From Bryobacterales bacterium (lineage in GTDB: Bacteria > Acidobacteriota > Terriglobia > Bryobacterales > Bryobacteraceae), in NCBI GenBank assembly GCA_020847975.1, contig JADLBD010000169.1, positions 26,493 to 90,492 on the forward strand: a stretch of 64,000 nt of DNA, written 5' to 3'. Within the stretch, counting starts at the first letter, position 1. Every line of letters begins with the position of its first letter. The notes under the pieces were generated by a model. The model did not search any database. It saw only the letters and a list, made by a program, of their open reading frames with translations, and was not told the origin of the DNA. The translations under genes and the position numbers were made by a program. This document shows positions 9,109 through 19,100 of the stretch, one piece after another.

Positions 9109-10628
9109 TAAGCCGCGGCCTCCGGGGAGGCGGGAGGCTCAGAACCGTCGATGCGCAGGAAATCAGCGCCGATGAGCGCTCCCAGCGCGCGCAGGTATTC
9201 CTCCTTGGGGAGCGGCATGCGGGAAGCGAAGAACTGGTAGTGATCCGCTGCTGTAGCCTTGCCGTCGCAGCGGGAAACGAGCATCGCCATCCAGGCTGCC
9301 ACGTGGAGGTTCGTTTCAAACGGGTACTTGGTGAAGAAGGTATAGCTGAGCGGCACGAGTTTTCCGTCCTGAAGACCGTGGCGCACATGAAGTTCCCAGC
9401 CCAAGCCTGGTTTGGGACGGGATTCGAGGAGCCTTTCCGCGAAACCCGGTTCGGCGCACTGTGTTTCCCATTCGAGGAGCCATTCGATCTCCCTCTGCGT
9501 GGTGTCGGGGCCAAAGTTTCGCCGCGCGGCGAAAGTAGGGCGCACTGAGGAGCGCTTTTGCAGGATGAGATGGCCGACCACCACCTGAGTGGCCTTCAGT
9601 TTGTGGTAGAACATGTTCCACTCCTGTAGCTTCCAGGAGTCCTGGTTCTCGCCGAGCATCTGTTGAATGGCGTATTCATTCGGAGTAAGGATGAGCCGGA
9701 CGAAGAGGATGGCATCGAGATCGGAGCGGGCTTCGCCGAGCCAGGAGAGGATGCGCTCGTCGAACGATTCCCCTTCGCGGTCGGTGCCGCAGACCTGGCA
9801 ATAGAGGCGGCCGCCGGGCTTGAGGTAGGGAGGGATTTCGGTAATAAGACGCTTGATGATGGCCTCGCCGTCTTCGCCGCCTACGGAGAAAATCATCCCG
9901 TCCTTGAGAGGCGGTTCGAACGGCGGATTGCAGGAGATGCGGTCAAAGCTGAGCCCCTGGACCGGGGCGAAGAGATCGCCTTCGAGGACAGTGAGGTTTT
10001 GAGCGCCGTTGAGAAGACGGTTGAAGCCGGCATAGGCGACGGCGCGTGGCGTGATGTCGACGGCCCAAACCTGCTTGCTGAACTTTGTAGCGAGCAAGGC
10101 GGCGAGGCCGGAGCCCGTGCCCATATCCAAAAACGTTTCGCAGGGAGCCTGCGAGATGTGCGCGATGAACTGGCGGCAGATGTGTTCCGTGCCGCTCATG
10201 ACGTAATCCTTGCCCCGGTAGCCGGGCCCTTCCGGGCGGAAGCCGCGATCCGAGGCGACGAATACGCCCAGTGCGGGGTAGAGAGTGGCGGGGCAACGCA
10301 AACCGGAGGTATCCCCAGGAACAAGCAGTCCCAGTTGTTCCATTGCGGAGACAACGTTTGGGGTTAGTTTCTCTTCGAGAATCGCCCGCTCGAAGGTACG
10401 TCCCGCGATGAAGAGACGGGTGAGGAAGAGGGGCAGGCTGTCGCCTTCCTCATATTTCTTATTGAGGTATTCGGCTTGGAGACCGTAGGGGTAGAGCAGA
10501 AAATGAATGCTTGGAATCCGGAAGTGAGAACGGAGGAACTCCTCCGAGTAGCCGGATGCAGCGAGAAACTCCCGGACGGTGGGGAATGCCTCCGGGTTCC
10601 CCGGATGGAGGGGGAAATCAGATCTCAT
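9108..10628 (-). CDS. Class I SAM-dependent methyltransferase, paralogue A
   Basis: This 506-residue protein has the same architecture as the downstream paralogue: an N-terminal helical/winged-helix-like region, a Rossmann domain with motif I FLDMGTGSGLAALLAT (166-181), and a long C-terminal extension. Its motif IV is intact, CNPPFE with Asn at 234, as expected for an N-methyltransferase acting on an amide or an exocyclic amine. Shared blocks such as FSVGGEDGEA and QEW-(N/S)-x-(F/L)YHKLKA run through both paralogues. It is the first gene of a two-gene unit and diverges from tssK with 70 bases between starts. Targets could be protein Gln or nucleic-acid bases; the sequence alone does not decide. 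Confidence 0.82.
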   Translation of the reverse strand: MRSDFPLHPGNPEAFPTVREFLAASGYSEEFLRSHFRIPSIHFLLYPYGLQAEYLNKKYEEGDSLPLFLTRLFIAGRTFERAILEEKLTPNVVSAMEQLGLLVPGDTSGLRCPATLYPALGVFVASDRGFRPEGPGYRGKDYVMSGTEHICRQFIAHISQAPCETFLDMGTGSGLAALLATKFSKQVWAVDITPRAVAYAGFNRLLNGAQNLTVLEGDLFAPVQGLSFDRISCNPPFEPPLKDGMIFSVGGEDGEAIIKRLITEIPPYLKPGGRLYCQVCGTDREGESFDERILSWLGEARSDLDAILFVRLILTPNEYAIQQMLGENQDSWKLQEWNMFYHKLKATQVVVGHLILQKRSSVRPTFAARRNFGPDTTQREIEWLLEWETQCAEPGFAERLLESRPKPGLGWELHVRHGLQDGKLVPLSYTFFTKYPFETNLHVAAWMAMLVSRCDGKATAADHYQFFASRMPLPKEEYLRALGALIGADFLRIDGSEPPASPEAAA

Positions 10629-10662
10629 TACATAGCTTCTAGCAGAAAAACGGGACGGCTGC

Positions 10663-10690
10663 TTGGAACATCGCGAGTCTGTGCTACGTT
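10663..10690 (+). promoter_or_regulatory. Promoter candidate for tssK
   Basis: TTGGAA (10663-10668) and TACGTT (10685-10690) are separated by 16 bases. The start codon follows the -10 box after eight bases, so the transcript would begin at or just before the ATG. Confidence 0.45.
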
Positions 10691-10698
10691 AGTTTCCA

Positions 10699-12048
10699 AT
10701 GAAGCGCTTGCAACCCGTCATCTGGATGAAGGGTACGTTCCTCAATTCGCAGTATCTGCAGAGCCAGGACCGGTACCTCGACAATACACTGCAGTTCCAG
10801 ATGGAGGCGCTCAGCTCCTATCCCTGGGGATTTCGCGAGTTGAGGCTCGATCAGGAGGCGCTGGCAGGGGGCAGCATCTCGATTTCGAAAGCTTCGGGAA
10901 TCTTCCCGGACGGAATGCTGTTCGACATACCGGAATCGGACCCGGAACCACCGATGCGGCCGATTGCCGAATACTTCGAAAAGGACCAGACCACGTGCGA
11001 CGTGTATATGGCCATCCCGGCCTACCGCGAGCGCGGGCTGAACGTAGCCATGGCGACCCGGGGTTCGGACACCCGGTACCTCGCCGACGTGCTGATGTTG
11101 CGGGACGAGAACACGGGCACCATGGAGCGCCCGGTGCAGGTGGCGCGAAAGAACTTCCGGTTCCTGTTCGAAGGCGAGAACCTGAAGGGCTACTCGTCGC
11201 TGCGCGTGGCGCGGGTGAAGAAGACGCCGGCCGGGACGCTGCAGTTCGATGCACGGTTCCAGCCGCCCCTGCTGAACATCGAGACCAGCGACTATCTGAT
11301 GTCGATCGCCCGCCGCCTGGTGGAGATCCTGTCGGCCAAGAGCAGTATCCTTTCCGGTTTGCGAAGGCAGAAGAACCTCACGCTGGCCGATTTCGGATCG
11401 TCGGACATTGCGAACTTCTGGCTGCTGTACACCATCAACTCGCATTTCCCGCTCATTCAGCATCTGTTCGAGGTGAAGCGCGGGCATCCGTCCGACCTGT
11501 TCACGGTGATGCTCTCGCTGGCCGGATGTTTGACGACGTTTTCCACCACCATCCATCCGCGGGATTTGCCCAAGTACAATCACGATGAATTGGAGCCGCC
11601 GTTTACGGACCTGGACGAGAAGGTGCGAATGCTGCTCGAGACGGTGGTGCCGAGCAACTTCATCTCGCTTCCGCTGAAACTGGTGGCTCCGCATATCTAC
11701 GCCACGGCTCTGGCCGACGACAAGTACTTCCGCGATACGCGCATGTACCTGGCCATCAATGCCGACATGAACGAGGGCGAACTGATTGCCAAGACGCCAT
11801 CGCTTGTCAAGGTATGCTCGGCGAATCATATCGAGCATCTGGTGAGGCAGGCGCTGCCGGGCGTATTGCTGACCCACAACCCTCGTCCGCCGAGCGCTAT
11901 TCCCGTGAAGCTGAATCATCAGTATTTCAGCCTCAATATGAGCGGCGTGTACTGGGAGGCGATTCTGCGGGCGAGGAACCTGGCCGCCTACGTTCCCGGC
12001 GATTTCCCCACTCCGCAGTTGGAGTTGATCATTCTGCTTCCGGAGTGA
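10699..12048 (+). CDS. tssK: Type VI secretion baseplate protein TssK (orphan copy)
   Basis: This 449-residue protein matches TssK/ImpJ/VasE. It has the N-terminal MKRLQPVIWMKGTFLNSQYL block with the family-typical hydrophobic beta shoulder, the FPDGMLFDIPE segment, the central four-helix region around ARRLVEILSAKSS, and a C-terminal receptor-binding domain ending in LELIILLPE. TssK is the trimeric adaptor joining the T6SS baseplate to the membrane complex. No other T6SS gene is visible within about 10 kb upstream or anywhere downstream in this window, so this is either part of a scattered system or an orphan. It is followed four bases later by an NTF2-like gene, probably co-transcribed. The start codon has no Shine-Dalgarno match. 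Confidence 0.85.
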   Translation: MKRLQPVIWMKGTFLNSQYLQSQDRYLDNTLQFQMEALSSYPWGFRELRLDQEALAGGSISISKASGIFPDGMLFDIPESDPEPPMRPIAEYFEKDQTTCDVYMAIPAYRERGLNVAMATRGSDTRYLADVLMLRDENTGTMERPVQVARKNFRFLFEGENLKGYSSLRVARVKKTPAGTLQFDARFQPPLLNIETSDYLMSIARRLVEILSAKSSILSGLRRQKNLTLADFGSSDIANFWLLYTINSHFPLIQHLFEVKRGHPSDLFTVMLSLAGCLTTFSTTIHPRDLPKYNHDELEPPFTDLDEKVRMLLETVVPSNFISLPLKLVAPHIYATALADDKYFRDTRMYLAINADMNEGELIAKTPSLVKVCSANHIEHLVRQALPGVLLTHNPRPPSAIPVKLNHQYFSLNMSGVYWEAILRARNLAAYVPGDFPTPQLELIILLPE

Positions 12049-12052
12049 GCGA

Positions 12053-12466
12053 ATGAACTTTCTTTCGCTGGCGCTGTTTTTCTTTGCGTCCGGCGCGCCG
12101 GAATCGCAGGTGCGGGCGGTGTTGCAGTCGCAGCAGGAGGCGTGGAACCGGGGCGATATCCGGACGTTCATGAGCGGCTACGAGAACTCGCCGGAAACCA
12201 CCTACATCGGGCGCAGCGTGGTGAAAGGGTATCAGGCGATTCTCGATAACTACGTGAAGCGCTACGCGGATAAGTCCGCCATGGGGCAGTTAACGTTCGA
12301 CCACATCGAAGTGCGCCTGGTTTCCGCGAACGTGGCGATCACGACGGGGGAGTTCCATCTGAAGCGGGACGCGCGCAGCGGCGGGGATGCTTCGGGGCGG
12401 TTCACCCTCGTATTACGCCGCGGCGCGGGCGGAGCCTGGCGCATCATTCACGATCACACAAGTTGA
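12053..12466 (+). CDS. Secreted SnoaL/DUF4440-like (NTF2-fold) protein
   Basis: This 137-residue protein has an N-terminal signal peptide (MNFLSLALFFFASGAP) followed by an NTF2-like alpha+beta domain. The family pattern QQEAWNRGDIRTFMSGY, SVVKGYQAILDNY and the closing WRIIHDHTS are typical of DUF4440. Such domains serve as small binding or dimerisation modules and rarely reveal a reaction. It lies four bases after tssK and its stop (12464-12466) is followed by a clear ribosome site for the DUF4062 gene, so the three probably form one operon. A periplasmic role is inferred from the signal peptide. Confidence 0.75.
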   Translation: MNFLSLALFFFASGAPESQVRAVLQSQQEAWNRGDIRTFMSGYENSPETTYIGRSVVKGYQAILDNYVKRYADKSAMGQLTFDHIEVRLVSANVAITTGEFHLKRDARSGGDASGRFTLVLRRGAGGAWRIIHDHTS

Positions 12467-12483
12467 GGAACGGAGGGGACGCG

Positions 12484-13641
12484 ATGGCGAAACCGACGGC
12501 GGTAAGGGTGATGATCTCGAGCCGCAACAACCAGAAGTTTCCCTATAAGGGCAACGGGAATGCGACGCTTTCCGAGATTCGCGCAGACCTGGCCGCGCAA
12601 ATCGAGGAGCAGCGCCTGTTTGGAGAGCAGTTGTTCGAGGTGTGGATCAACGAGCCGGCGCCGGCGCGGGAGGGTTCCGAAGATTTGTGGGAGGCGTGCC
12701 TCGACGAGGTGCGCAAAGCGGAACTGGTGATTGCGCTGTACAACGGAGATGCGGGCTGGGCGAAGGCGAGCGGCGAGATTGGCATTTGCCACGCGGAGTT
12801 GAAGGAAGCTTTGAACACGGCTCCTGCGAAGGTACGGGTGCTCGAAATGGAGCCGCTCGCGCCGCGGAGGAAGGGCGACGACGGCCGGCGCGATGACCTG
12901 TTTCGCGAATACGTGGAAAGCCAGCACTTGTTCATGGGCAGGCCGTGCCGCAACGGGGAAGAGATCATCGAATTGTGCCGCGAGACGCTGCGCGAAGCCA
13001 CTGCGCAGATGGTGCGGCTCGGGGTGAGGGAGGCGCGGAAGGGCAAGTTCTACAGCGGCGACGCACTGGACTGGAGCCGGCTGGATTTTCGCGCGCGGCA
13101 GCGCGAGATGGAGGGTGTGCTGCGCCGCGCGCTCGAGGATCGGGGCGGGGTTACGGCGAAAGGCGATGCTTCGGGCGTATTTACGCCGATTCGCGGCTAC
13201 GAGGTGCTGTTTGTGTGTGGCGCGGTGCCGGCTCCGTTCTCGATTCCGGAAGCGCGCGAGGGCGTGAACCAGCTTTTCCTGCGCGACCATCAGCGGGCGG
13301 GGGAGTTGGGAGGCAAGCGCGTGGGCCCCGTGCATCTGGTGGCCTGCCACCGGACGATCACGGAGAACCAGGCTTTGCGGCAGTTGGGATTTCCCGATGC
13401 CACGGTGGTGTCGCCGCCATTCGGAGTATACGTGGCGGACGAAGTCCAGAAGGTGCAACTGGTGTTTTTGGCGAACTGCCGCGATGAGACATCGACGCTC
13501 TACCAGGTGCAGCGGCTGTTCGATTGGATCGAGCAGGTGGGAGAGGGTCCGCTGCTGGTGGAGCGGGCCGCGGCGAGGGCGAGGATCGTGCAGGCGATTG
13601 CCAGGGAGCAGACGGGCAAGGTGAAACGGGCAGGCCGCTGA
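12484..13641 (+). CDS. DUF4062 (TIR-like fold) protein
   Basis: The ATG at 12484 is chosen because AACGGAGGGG sits about six bases upstream. The 385-residue protein opens with VRVMISSRNN, the DUF4062 first strand, and continues with ELFEVWINEPAPA, a DLWEACLDEVRKAELVIALY segment and a GEIGICHAELKEAL helix. Together these describe the flavodoxin/TIR-like DUF4062 domain (about 1-130). The remaining 250 residues have no family I recognise. DUF4062 often sits at the N-terminus of signalling or defence proteins, including STAND ATPases, but this one has no Walker A motif. Its place behind tssK suggests a T6SS-associated or defence function; this is inference only. Confidence 0.75.
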   Translation: MAKPTAVRVMISSRNNQKFPYKGNGNATLSEIRADLAAQIEEQRLFGEQLFEVWINEPAPAREGSEDLWEACLDEVRKAELVIALYNGDAGWAKASGEIGICHAELKEALNTAPAKVRVLEMEPLAPRRKGDDGRRDDLFREYVESQHLFMGRPCRNGEEIIELCRETLREATAQMVRLGVREARKGKFYSGDALDWSRLDFRARQREMEGVLRRALEDRGGVTAKGDASGVFTPIRGYEVLFVCGAVPAPFSIPEAREGVNQLFLRDHQRAGELGGKRVGPVHLVACHRTITENQALRQLGFPDATVVSPPFGVYVADEVQKVQLVFLANCRDETSTLYQVQRLFDWIEQVGEGPLLVERAAARARIVQAIAREQTGKVKRAGR

Positions 13642-13668
13642 GCGGCAGGCCGTCTATCATATCGGTAG

Positions 13669-15072
13669 ATGCGATACGCGCTTGTGTTTGTCTCTACGGT
13701 CTTGTTCGGGTTTCCTCATCACCAGCAATTGGGGGAGGGAATCTACGCAGCGGGGTTTGCCGCGAAGTATGGATCGGCGAACAGCGGATGGGTGGCGCTG
13801 GATGAATCCACGCTGTTGATTGATACGCCGAAGGGTATGGATGCGGCCGAATATGTCACCGGCGTGGAGAAGATCACGGGCAAACCCGTGCGCTGGGCGC
13901 TGCTCACGGATCCGGAGGCTCGCACGAGTCCGGAGATGACGGCGCTCGAGGCGCGCGGCATCAAACGGATCGACCGGACTTCCGGGGGAATCGAATTGGT
14001 TCCCTACGCCGGGGGACGGGCGATTTTCATCCGCAACGCGAAGGTTCTGTTCACCGGCCCGATAGGGGTGAATGGTCCGCGGATGAAGCTCGCCGGGAGG
14101 GATACAGCGGAGTGGCTGGCAACTCTCGAGGCTCTGCGGAAACTGGGCGCGGAGAAGGTGGTCCCGGGATATGGGTCGTGGGGCGACGCTTCGTTGCTCG
14201 AGCGGCAGAGGCGGTTCCTGCGAGAATTGCGGCGTCAGGTGGGGTACATGGTTTCGATGGAGCGTCCGCTCGAGGTGATCGAGAAAGAGGTGAAACTGCC
14301 CGCCGGGGACTTCGTGTGGATGCCCTACGACGATCCAGCGGCGGAAGATATCCGGCATGTGTATACCGAGTTGACCGTCCCGGCAGCGCCGTTTCAGGGC
14401 AAAACGCTGAGCGGATCGAAGCCGCATGCGCTGGTGCTGATCGGCGACCGCTACCACGAACCGGGTCATGTGCAGGATGGGTTGCAGTCCGTCTTCGACG
14501 CCACGGGCGTTGTGCCGCACTACACCGTGGACGTGCGCGCGCTGAATGCGGAGAATCTGGCGAAGGTGAAACTGCTGGTGATCCTGCGCGACGGGATGAT
14601 GTGGCCCGACGGGCCTTCGGGCCAGTATCGCATCTGGATGACGCCGGAGCAGGAGAAGGCGGTGTTAGACTTCGTAAACCGCGGCGGCGGTTTTCTGAAC
14701 CTGCATAACTCCATGGGCCTGTATCCGGAGAACGGCCCCTATTTGAAGCTGGTAGGCGGCAAGTACATCGGGCATGGGCCGCTCGAGCGGTTCCGCGTGG
14801 AGGTGGTGGATCATCAGCATCCCATTACGCGCGGGGTGCAGGATTTCTTTGCCGCCGACGAGCAGCACACGCCGCCGTACGACGACACGAAGGTGCACCT
14901 GTTGTTACGCAACCGGAGTGATGAGGGAAAGACGGCGGCCGCGGGATGGGCGTACGAACCGGGACGCGGACGGCTGTGCCACCTGGCCAGCGGACACACG
15001 CGCGAGGCGCTGGGCAATCCGGAGTTTCAACGGCTGATGCGGCAGGCCGCCGAGTGGCTGCTGCGCCGGTGA
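13669..15072 (+). CDS. Fusion of a degenerate metallo-beta-lactamase-like domain with a ThuA-like domain
   Basis: The 467-residue protein has a probable signal peptide and an N-terminal domain (about 20-220) with the strand pattern of metallo-beta-lactamase-fold hydrolases (GWVALDESTLLIDTP, then KVVPGYGSWG). The HxHxDH metal motif is absent: the matching stretch reads LLTDPEART. The C-terminal domain (about 240-467) resembles ThuA: HALVLIGDRYHEPG, KLLVILRDGMMW, a central GGGFLNLHN, and late DHQHPITRG and HLASGHTREA motifs. ThuA acts in conversion of 3-keto-disaccharides, which fits the DUF1080 and Gfo/Idh genes elsewhere in the window. The N-terminal half probably binds rather than hydrolyses. 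A TATCAT -10 box lies eight bases before the ATG. Confidence 0.72.
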   Translation: MRYALVFVSTVLFGFPHHQQLGEGIYAAGFAAKYGSANSGWVALDESTLLIDTPKGMDAAEYVTGVEKITGKPVRWALLTDPEARTSPEMTALEARGIKRIDRTSGGIELVPYAGGRAIFIRNAKVLFTGPIGVNGPRMKLAGRDTAEWLATLEALRKLGAEKVVPGYGSWGDASLLERQRRFLRELRRQVGYMVSMERPLEVIEKEVKLPAGDFVWMPYDDPAAEDIRHVYTELTVPAAPFQGKTLSGSKPHALVLIGDRYHEPGHVQDGLQSVFDATGVVPHYTVDVRALNAENLAKVKLLVILRDGMMWPDGPSGQYRIWMTPEQEKAVLDFVNRGGGFLNLHNSMGLYPENGPYLKLVGGKYIGHGPLERFRVEVVDHQHPITRGVQDFFAADEQHTPPYDDTKVHLLLRNRSDEGKTAAAGWAYEPGRGRLCHLASGHTREALGNPEFQRLMRQAAEWLLRR

Positions 15073-15075
15073 GAG

Positions 15076-16047
15076 TTACGGAAGTTCAATCACCGGATCG
15101 GGCCCCGAGTCTTTCGGGGTGTCGATGATACGCAGGACCTTGCGCTGGGGAATGGATACGACAGCGATCCTGTCGCTGTCCTGAAGGCCGAGATAGGCTT
15201 TGCTGCCGTCCCTCGACAGGTTCATCGAGAGCGGCTTGCCCGGGAGGCGGATTTCGGCGGTCTGCTTCAGCGAGGCGACGTCGGCGAAGCCCATGCCGGA
15301 GCCTGCCTGAAGGTTGTACACCAGTGTCCTTTCGTCCGGCGTGAGAGCGATGCGGCCGGGACCATCGCCGGTCTTGATTTTTCCGATCAGTGCCTGTTTG
15401 GCAGTGTCGAGAACGGCAATCGACTTGTCGATTTCCACGGTGAGATAGATCCGTTTGCCATCCTTCGAAAGCACGGCGCCTTGCGGGTTCTGGCCGACGG
15501 GAATGTTCTTGACGGCTCCGGTGGCGAGGTTGAGGATGCCGGCATCGCCGGAACCGGAGTTGCTGACGTAGGCAAAGCGGGCATCCTTGTCGAGCAGGAC
15601 CATGTGCGGCTTTTGCCCCTTGGTGTCGTAGCGGCGGATGACTTTGCGGGTTTTCGGATCCACCAACAGGAGGCCGTAGGGGTTCTCGACGGTAACGACG
15701 ATGTTGCCGGTGCTGGGATCGACGTCCATGCCGTGCGGGCGGTGGTTGGGGCCGAGGTCGATGACGCCGGTTTGTTTGCGGCTTGCCACGTCGATGATGG
15801 AGATGGTGTTGCCTCCGGCGCCGGTTTCCGTCATCCAGAGGATTCCGTTGTTCGAGACGTAGAGGAACCGGTGGTCGGGGGAGTATACGATTTCGTGGGG
15901 AGTCTTGCCGACTTTGGTGTCGCTCAGCCGCTTGCCATCGCTCGAGTAAAAGGCGACCGCGGAAGCTTTCTTTTCGACGACGGCGAGAGTGGGAGCTTGA
16001 GCGGAAAGGCAGGCAAGCAGGCAAAGGGAGAGGATGAGAAATCGCAT
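15076..16047 (-). CDS. Periplasmic YncE-family beta-propeller protein
   Basis: The start at 16047 gives a signal peptide MRFLILSLCLLACLSAQA; a TTG three codons upstream is less likely. The 323-residue mature region is built from repeated YVSN/VD/D-T blades (FLYVSNNGILWM, VSNSGSGDAGIL, KRIYLTVEIDKSIAVLD, KAYLGLQDSDRIAVVS), the seven-bladed YncE/cytochrome-D1-like propeller. No haem or catalytic residue is visible, so it is likely a binding protein. It converges with the ThuA fusion gene, three bases apart. A minus-strand TATCTT (16055-16060) lies seven bases before the ATG. Confidence 0.82.
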   Translation of the reverse strand: MRFLILSLCLLACLSAQAPTLAVVEKKASAVAFYSSDGKRLSDTKVGKTPHEIVYSPDHRFLYVSNNGILWMTETGAGGNTISIIDVASRKQTGVIDLGPNHRPHGMDVDPSTGNIVVTVENPYGLLLVDPKTRKVIRRYDTKGQKPHMVLLDKDARFAYVSNSGSGDAGILNLATGAVKNIPVGQNPQGAVLSKDGKRIYLTVEIDKSIAVLDTAKQALIGKIKTGDGPGRIALTPDERTLVYNLQAGSGMGFADVASLKQTAEIRLPGKPLSMNLSRDGSKAYLGLQDSDRIAVVSIPQRKVLRIIDTPKDSGPDPVIELP

Positions 16048-16106
16048 CGTGGTCAAGATATCACGCCGCGCGCGGGGATGCGTCCCGCGCGCGGCATTTC
16101 CATGGA

Positions 16107-19100
16107 TCAGAATTGGAGGCGCATGCCCACCATGAACGAACGTTCGTTCTTGGCGGAGGTTACCTTGCCGAACGAGGACGGTACGAAGAACGTCTGGCCG
16201 ACCCCGTTGAACTCCGTGTGGTTGAACGTGTTGTAGGATTCGGCGCGGACTTGGAGAACGGTCCGCTCCTTGTAGAGCTTGAAGTTCTTCGACAGGCTCA
16301 TGTCCCAGTTGTTGATGCCGGGGCCGCTGAGGATGTTGCGTCCCGTGGGAGCGAAGGTGCCGAGGGCGGGTGCTGCCCAGACGCTCGGGTTGAACCAGGT
16401 ATTGACATTTCGATCGCTCAATCCGAGGAAGGGACTTCCCGTGGTAGCGGGACGCTGGCGGGACGAACTGCCCACGCCGGCGATATCACGGCCCAGTTGC
16501 GGATTGATGGGCAAGCCGCTCTGGAACGTCGTGATTCCGGCCAGTTCCCAACCTCCCAGCGCCTGTCCGGCAATGCCGGTGTTGTTCTTCAGCCAGGGAA
16601 GCTGATAGGTGTAGCTGGCGACAAAGTTGTGATTGGCGTCGAAGTTGGCGCGGCCGCGCTCCGGACGGGAATCCTGGGTGTTCGGGACGAAGCCATAGAT
16701 GCCGCCGGTGAAGTCCGCGTTGTCGATTGCCTTCGACCACGTGTAGGAAATCTGGAAGCCGAGGCCGTTTGCGAAGCTGCGGGAAAGCTGCGTCTGCAAA
16801 CCGTGATAGTTGGACATGTAACTCTGTTCACGGTGATTGAGGACGCCGAAGCCTTTGTAGGGCCGCAGGTAGTTGGCGCTGACAGAGCCGTTGGCGATGG
16901 CCACCGAGGGCAGCGGCTGGTTGATGTCCTGGGTGCGCATCATATGAAGAGCGCGCGATCCGGAATAGCCGATTTCGAGCATCATGTTCGATCCGAGCGA
17001 GCGCTGGATGTTGAGGTTCCACTGCTGCGTATTCGGCGTCTGCTGTCTGGTGTCGATGGAGCCGAGCGTCGTCGGCAGGTCATAGTTGCGCGTGGTTCCG
17101 CCGCCGGGGTTGCTCAGGCTGGTGTTGAACAGGTCCACCAATTGGGCGAACGGCGGATTACCGGACATCAGGATGAACGCGCCGAGGATCTCGCGGCTGT
17201 AGAACAGGCCGTAGCCGCCGCGGACAGCGGTCTTGCCGTCGCCGAAAACGTCGTAGGCGAAGCTGAAGCGCGGCGCGAAGTTGTGTTTGGAGAAATCCCA
17301 GTAGTTGGCGGGATTCACAATGCCGTTGAGCAGATCGCCGCTGTTCTTTGTGATCTGGCCGGCGGTGTTGATGGTGACGGCCTTCGATGGGTCGTAATTG
17401 GCGATGCGGAATACGCGGTACTTGTCGCTTGCCTCGTGGGCCGGCGGGAAGTAGGAGAAGCGCAAGCCAAGGTTCAGCGTGAACCGGCGGTTGACCTTCC
17501 AGGAATCGTCGATGTAGGCTTCGAGGGCGTTGCGGCGATTGTCATTGAAAGCAACGGTGTTGGTTTCCGAGTATTGCGCGGCGCGGCCGAGAATGAGGTC
17601 GGCAAAAGCGTCGCCGGTGACTTTGCCGTCAAAAGTGAAGTCGCCGAACACGTTGGTGTTGGTCGGCTCGAATTTGATTTCGTAGGCGTAGTCGAAGCCA
17701 GTCTTGATGGTATGGGCGCCTTTGATCCAGGTGAGGTTGTCCTTGATGTCGTAGATGGTCTGGTAGTTGCTCCAGGGGGCCGAAGGCGCGATGCTCGAGT
17801 AGTTCACCAGGGAAATGTTCGGCACCTTGTCCGGGATCTTGGTTAAGTTGAGGCTGCTCAGCGGGTAGGTTTGCTCGTTGGTGACGAACAGCTTCGGAAT
17901 GTTGATGCCCCACGTGGCGCCGCTCACATCGGGTGGGAACTGCATGATGCGGTTGTGGGAACGGACGAGATTGAAGTCGTTGATGAGGTTTGGGCGGAAG
18001 GTGGAGGTGAAGTCCACGACGATGTTGTCGGCGGGCGTCTTGTCCTGGCGGCGAAGCCATTCAAACCCCGGGGAGACGCGGTAGTCGGCGAAACGCAGTT
18101 CACGCGTATAGCGGCCGGTAAGGCGGTGTTTGTCGCCGAAGTTGTGATCGCCGCGGAACATGCGCTCGTCGGTGTTGTCCAGGTGGCCCTGCGTCTGGGT
18201 CCAGTTGTTTCCATTGTTGTCGCGGTAGTTGAGAGCCGGATACATCTTGATGTATCCCGACGCATTCTTGTCGAAGCGCGCGGAAGGGATGATGTTCCCC
18301 GGGAACGGGGACCCTGTGAGTGGGTCGATGATGTTCTTTCCGAGGGTGCTGAAGTCGCCTGTCCGGTACGGTATCTCAGGGAGCTTTTGCAGGAACAGTT
18401 CCTGCCGGCGTTCCTTGATGAAACCGATGTGAACAAAGAAGAAGGTCTTGTTCTTCCCGTTGTAAACCTTGGGGATGTAGACAGGGCCGCCGACAGTGAA
18501 GCCGAAGTCATTGCCGCGGAAGGCCTGTCGCGCGGGCGAGAAATAGTTGCGGGCGTTCAACTTGTCATTGCGCAGGAACTCATAGGCGGAACCGTGCAGA
18601 TCGTTGGTTCCGCTCTTGGTGATGACGTTGAACTGTGCGCCGCTGCCGATGCCGAACTCGGCGCTGTAGTTGCCGCGGAGGGCGCGGAATTCGGCAACCG
18701 TCTCCACGTTCGGGGCGAGGGGGGCTCCCCAGTTGCCGCCGGTGTCGATGTTATAACCGCCGTCGAGCAGCCAGGCATTGTGGGTGGGACGAATGCCGTT
18801 GACGGCCGTGTTGTTGGCCCGGCGGTCCTGCGGAGTGGTGGAAATCGCTCCGGGCATCAGCAGGGCAAACGGGAAGACGTAGCGGCCCTTCGAGGGAATC
18901 TTCACCATTTCCTTACCTTCGAGTACGGCGCTGGTGGCTCCCGATGCGGTGTTCACCGCAACCGCTTCCGCCGCCACCGTGACCTGCTCGGAAACGGCTC
19001 CCACTTCGAGGGTGACGTTGAAGCGGCGATTGTCATTGACTCGTAGAACGACATTGGAAACACGGCTGGTACGAAATCCGTTGGCTTCCACCGTGATTTC

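Noticed and set aside
16113..19046. Long plus-strand open frames opposite the TonB receptor
   Set aside because: Low-complexity, Val/Glu/Gly-rich translations with no domain; shadows of the receptor gene.
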